NCBI GenBank assembly: GCA_902781655.1
Contig: CACZJZ010000003.1
Span: 124,001-188,000, forward strand
Direction of reading: 5' to 3'
DNA from: an uncultured Lachnospiraceae bacterium
GTDB taxonomy: Bacteria; Bacillota; Clostridia; Lachnospirales; Lachnospiraceae
DNA length: 64,000 bases
The notes beneath the pieces were generated by a model. That model ran no database searches. It was not told the origin of the DNA and worked only from the letters and a program-made list of their open reading frames with translations. Shown here piece by piece: positions 61,946-64,000 of this stretch. Every line of letters begins with the position of its first letter. The first letter of the stretch is position 1. The position numbers were made by a program, and so were the translations under genes.

Positions 61946-62564
61946 GAAATACCGGGTGATATATGCGGATCCGCCCTGGCAGTTTGCAAATCGCACCGGC
62001 AAGGTAGCACCGGAAAATAAGCGTCTGCAGCGATATTCCACTATGACGGTAGATGAAATCATGGCTCTGCCGGTGCGGGATGCCACAGATGACTGCGCTC
62101 ATCTTTATCTCTGGGTGCCGAATGCCCTTCTGCCGGAAGGGCTGGAGGTGATGAAGGCGTGGGGGTTTACATATAAGACGAATCTGATCTGGGAAAAAGT
62201 CCGCAAGGATGGGCAGCCGGATGGAAGAGGTGTCGGGTTCTACTTCCGAAATGTCACCGAGGTGCTTCTGTTTGGCGTGAAGACGCGGAGAAAGTCGGAG
62301 ACATACCGTACACTGGCACCCGGACGTTCGCAGGTCAATCTGATCCGGGCAATGAAGAAGGAGCACAGCCGGAAGCCGGATGAGTTTGTGGACCTGATTG
62401 AGCGATGCAGCGAGGGGCCGTACCTGGAGCTGTTTGCCCGCGGAGACCGGGAGGGATGGGATATGTGGGGAGACCAGGCCAGGGAAGGGTATGAGCCGAC
62501 CTGGCATACTTATGCCAATCATACTGTGGCGGAGAGCACCGCACCGATATCGGCACGGGCATGA
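61893..62564 (+). CDS. MT-A70-family adenine-N6 DNA methyltransferase
   Basis: A 223-residue SAM-dependent methyltransferase with the catalytic 'YADPPWQF' (D26-P27-P28-W29), 'HLYLWVPNALLPEGLEVMKAWGFTYKTNLIWEK', 'GVGFYFRNVTEVLLFGV' and 'HSRKPDEFVDLIER...YLELFAR', all MT-A70 (Ime4/METTL3-like) features in bacterial DNA methyltransferases. It overlaps the endonuclease gene and should protect its site by making N6-methyladenine. No specificity subunit or C-protein gene is seen. Confidence 0.88.
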   Translation: MTDLTNTIRSFKGFTENKKYRVIYADPPWQFANRTGKVAPENKRLQRYSTMTVDEIMALPVRDATDDCAHLYLWVPNALLPEGLEVMKAWGFTYKTNLIWEKVRKDGQPDGRGVGFYFRNVTEVLLFGVKTRRKSETYRTLAPGRSQVNLIRAMKKEHSRKPDEFVDLIERCSEGPYLELFARGDREGWDMWGDQAREGYEPTWHTYANHTVAESTAPISARA

Positions 62565-62754
62565 ATTTTGAAAAATCCGCGTCTGACTCTCAATTGCTGT
62601 ACAATAAGTTTAAATCGATATCAGTGCCGGGAAAGCGCGGCATGGAATGCAAATTGATATTCTGCGGAAGGGGTATCGGCGGAGAACAGGTAACCAGCGC
62701 GGCAGCGGAGTAGAACGACTGCCGGGCTCAGTTGGAGGGAAGGAGAGTAGGACA

Positions 62755-63831
62755 ATGTTAAGAATTGGTATGCTCACCAGCGGCGGCGACTGCCAGGCGC
62801 TCAATGCGGCCATGCGCGGCGTCGTAAAGTGCATCTACAACAATGCGAAGGAGCCAGTGGAATTTTATGGTTTCGAGGATGGGTATAAGGGACTGATCTA
62901 CAGTAAGTTCCGGATGCTCACCGATAAGGATTTCTCCGGCATTCTGACCCGCGGCGGCACGATTCTCGGGACGAGCCGCGTCCCGTTCAAGACAATCCGG
63001 GAACCCGACGCAAATGGTCTCGACAAGGTGGCGGCCATGAAGCAGAACTACTACAAGCTGCAGCTTGACTGCCTTGTCATGCTCGGCGGCAACGGCTCCA
63101 CCAAGACCGCCAATCTCCTCTCGGAGGAGGGACTCAATGTCATCACGCTTCCCAAGACGATCGACAACGATCTGTGGGGAACGGACATGACGTTCGGCTT
63201 CCAGTCCGCGGTTGACATCGCGACGACGGCGATAGACCAGATTCACACGACGGCATCGTCCCACGGCCGTGTTTTCATTGTGGAGATCATGGGACACAAG
63301 GTTGGCTTCCTGCCGCTGAATGCCGGCATGGCGGGCGGCGCAGACATCATTCTGATCCCGGAGATTCCGTATGACATCAATAAGGTGATCGACAAAATCG
63401 AGGAGCGCGACGCGAAGGGAAGCCGCTTCACGATCATTGTCGCGGCGGAGGGCGCCATCTCCAAGGAGGACGCAAAGCTCTCCAAGAAGGAATATCAGAA
63501 GAAACTTGCCAATTACAAATTCCCATCCGTTTCGTACGAGATTGCCGATGCAATTTCCAAAAAGACCGGGCGTGAGGTGCGCGTCACGGTTCCTGGCCAT
63601 GTTCAGCGCGGCGGTGAGCCCTGCCCGTATGATCGTGTCTTCGCGAGCCGGCTTGGCGCAGAGGCAGGGGAAATGATTCTGGACAAGGAATTCGGCTATA
63701 TGGTCGGATACAAGAATCGGGAGATGGTCAAAGTGCCGCTGAAGGATGTTGCGGGCAAGCTCAAAACGGTCGATCCGAATTCGGATATCATCAAGGAAGC
63801 CAGAATGCTCGGCATTTCGTTCGGAGACTAA
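62755..63831 (+). CDS. pfkA: 6-phosphofructokinase, group III type
   Basis: A 358-residue phosphofructokinase of glycolysis. It has 'MLTSGGDCQALNAAMRGVV', 'VMLGGNGSTKTANLL', 'LPKTIDNDLWGTDMTFGFQSAVD', 'VEIMGHKVGFLPLNAGMAGGADIILIPE' and 'VPGHVQRGGEPCPYDR'. At the two positions that separate phosphate donors, it has Gly (GGNGS) and Lys (PKTIDND), the combination of group III enzymes that are generally ATP-dependent. The ATG at 62755 follows AGGAGAG. A terminator follows, then dnaX. Confidence 0.93.
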   Translation: MLRIGMLTSGGDCQALNAAMRGVVKCIYNNAKEPVEFYGFEDGYKGLIYSKFRMLTDKDFSGILTRGGTILGTSRVPFKTIREPDANGLDKVAAMKQNYYKLQLDCLVMLGGNGSTKTANLLSEEGLNVITLPKTIDNDLWGTDMTFGFQSAVDIATTAIDQIHTTASSHGRVFIVEIMGHKVGFLPLNAGMAGGADIILIPEIPYDINKVIDKIEERDAKGSRFTIIVAAEGAISKEDAKLSKKEYQKKLANYKFPSVSYEIADAISKKTGREVRVTVPGHVQRGGEPCPYDRVFASRLGAEAGEMILDKEFGYMVGYKNREMVKVPLKDVAGKLKTVDPNSDIIKEARMLGISFGD

Positions 63832-63859
63832 GACATTTCCTATATGGTAATGATTCCAT

Positions 63860-63910
63860 GGTCATGATTCCGCATCTCTGGGGAAATACGGGATCATGAC
63901 CGCGCTTTTT
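63860..63910 (+). terminator. Intrinsic terminator after pfkA
   Basis: GGTCATGATTCCG (63860-63872) pairs with CGGGATCATGACC (63889-63901), one G-T, followed by GCGCTTTTT. Confidence 0.8.
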
Positions 63911-63917
63911 CATACTT

Positions 63918-64000
63918 ATGGCAGAACAGAAATTTCTTGCGCTGTACCGAAAATACCGTCCGCAGACCTTTGAGGATGTCCGCGGGCGTGATGCGATCGT
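63918..64000 (+). CDS. dnaX: Start of DNA polymerase III subunit gamma/tau (3' truncated by window edge)
   Basis: The first 27 codons read 'FLALYRKYRPQTFEDVRGR', the highly conserved N-terminus of DnaX, the clamp-loader ATPase ('LYRKYRP..F.dvvGQ'). The Walker A would lie just beyond the window. No ribosome site is clear, because the ATG lies only 8 bp after the terminator T run. Confidence 0.85.
   Translation, partial: MAEQKFLALYRKYRPQTFEDVRGRDAI

Noticed and set aside
60953..62564. Integration of the restriction-modification genes at the tRNA-Ser 3' end
   Set aside because: The cassette lies on the 5' side of the tRNA, and I see no repeat of the tRNA 3' end beyond it, so a classical tRNA integration site is not supported.
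1..64000. CRISPR arrays, transposases, phage genes
   Set aside because: No regularly spaced direct repeats and no transposase, integrase or phage structural genes were found on either strand.

Overview
The window looks like a chromosomal segment of a GC-rich Firmicute of the Clostridia, most likely Lachnospiraceae-like. The reasons are an IscR/Rrf2-sufCBDSU operon with a SufU scaffold, a large Alu-domain-type SRP RNA, a phosphofructokinase of the K124 (group III) type, YesL, PucR and YitT proteins, and strong -35/-10 promoters and hairpin terminators typical of Gram-positives. This placement is inferred from gene content, not from a database search. No plasmid, phage, insertion sequence or CRISPR array was seen.

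Region 1 (1-8.4 kb) is accessory. The tail of a phosphoesterase and a membrane-anchored Mrr-type nuclease precede a clearly more AT-rich island. The island holds a frameshifted AraC regulator, the scar of a deleted sugar ABC transporter (a binding-protein leader joined directly to a permease tail), two GH127/GH146-type beta-L-arabinofuranosidases and a type B carboxylesterase. Region 2 (8.4-13.5 kb) is a pentose operon: FGGY kinase, L-ribulose-5-phosphate 4-epimerase, split transketolase and ribulose-phosphate 3-epimerase. Together these regions outline a route from arabinofuranosyl glycans to the pentose phosphate pathway, but no arabinose isomerase is present and the local importer is destroyed. 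A MsmX/UgpC-type ATPase at 19.8 kb could power sugar importers encoded elsewhere.

Region 3 (13.5-24.3 kb) is mostly housekeeping: SEC-C methionine aminopeptidase, MetG, a lipase-like hydrolase, a secreted protein, YesL, the sugar ABC ATPase, a PucR-type regulator, SRP RNA, a radical SAM enzyme and TadA. Region 4 (24.4-31.1 kb) is the complete suf iron-sulfur operon behind its Rrf2 regulator, followed by a TetR gene with its own promoter. Region 5 (31-41.7 kb) holds an unknown protein, a HerA/DUF853 ATPase, tRNA-Lys, TatD, KsgA, a very large TPR/low-complexity/degenerate AAA+ protein and GlgB.

Region 6 (41.7-52.6 kb) is a nonulosonic acid locus: pseB, pseC, pseF, pseI, pseG and a family 2 glycosyltransferase. 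No pseH acetyltransferase is present. An ATP-grasp ligase and a DAP-decarboxylase-family PLP enzyme are interleaved instead. This pair recalls BtrJ/BtrK of butirosin synthesis and is the best candidate here for an undescribed system, namely a pseudaminic acid with an amino-acid-derived N-acyl group. Region 7 (52.6-64 kb) has Fhs, VTT-domain and MATE membrane proteins, an L,D-transpeptidase, YitT, glycerate kinase, tRNA-Ser, a compact BglII-like/MT-A70 restriction-modification pair, Pfk and the start of dnaX.

A short hairpin motif (GTGCCGC-N7-GCGGCAC followed by G-rich sequence and the start codon) recurs in front of sufD, yitT and the glycerate kinase gene, and half of it in front of pseC.
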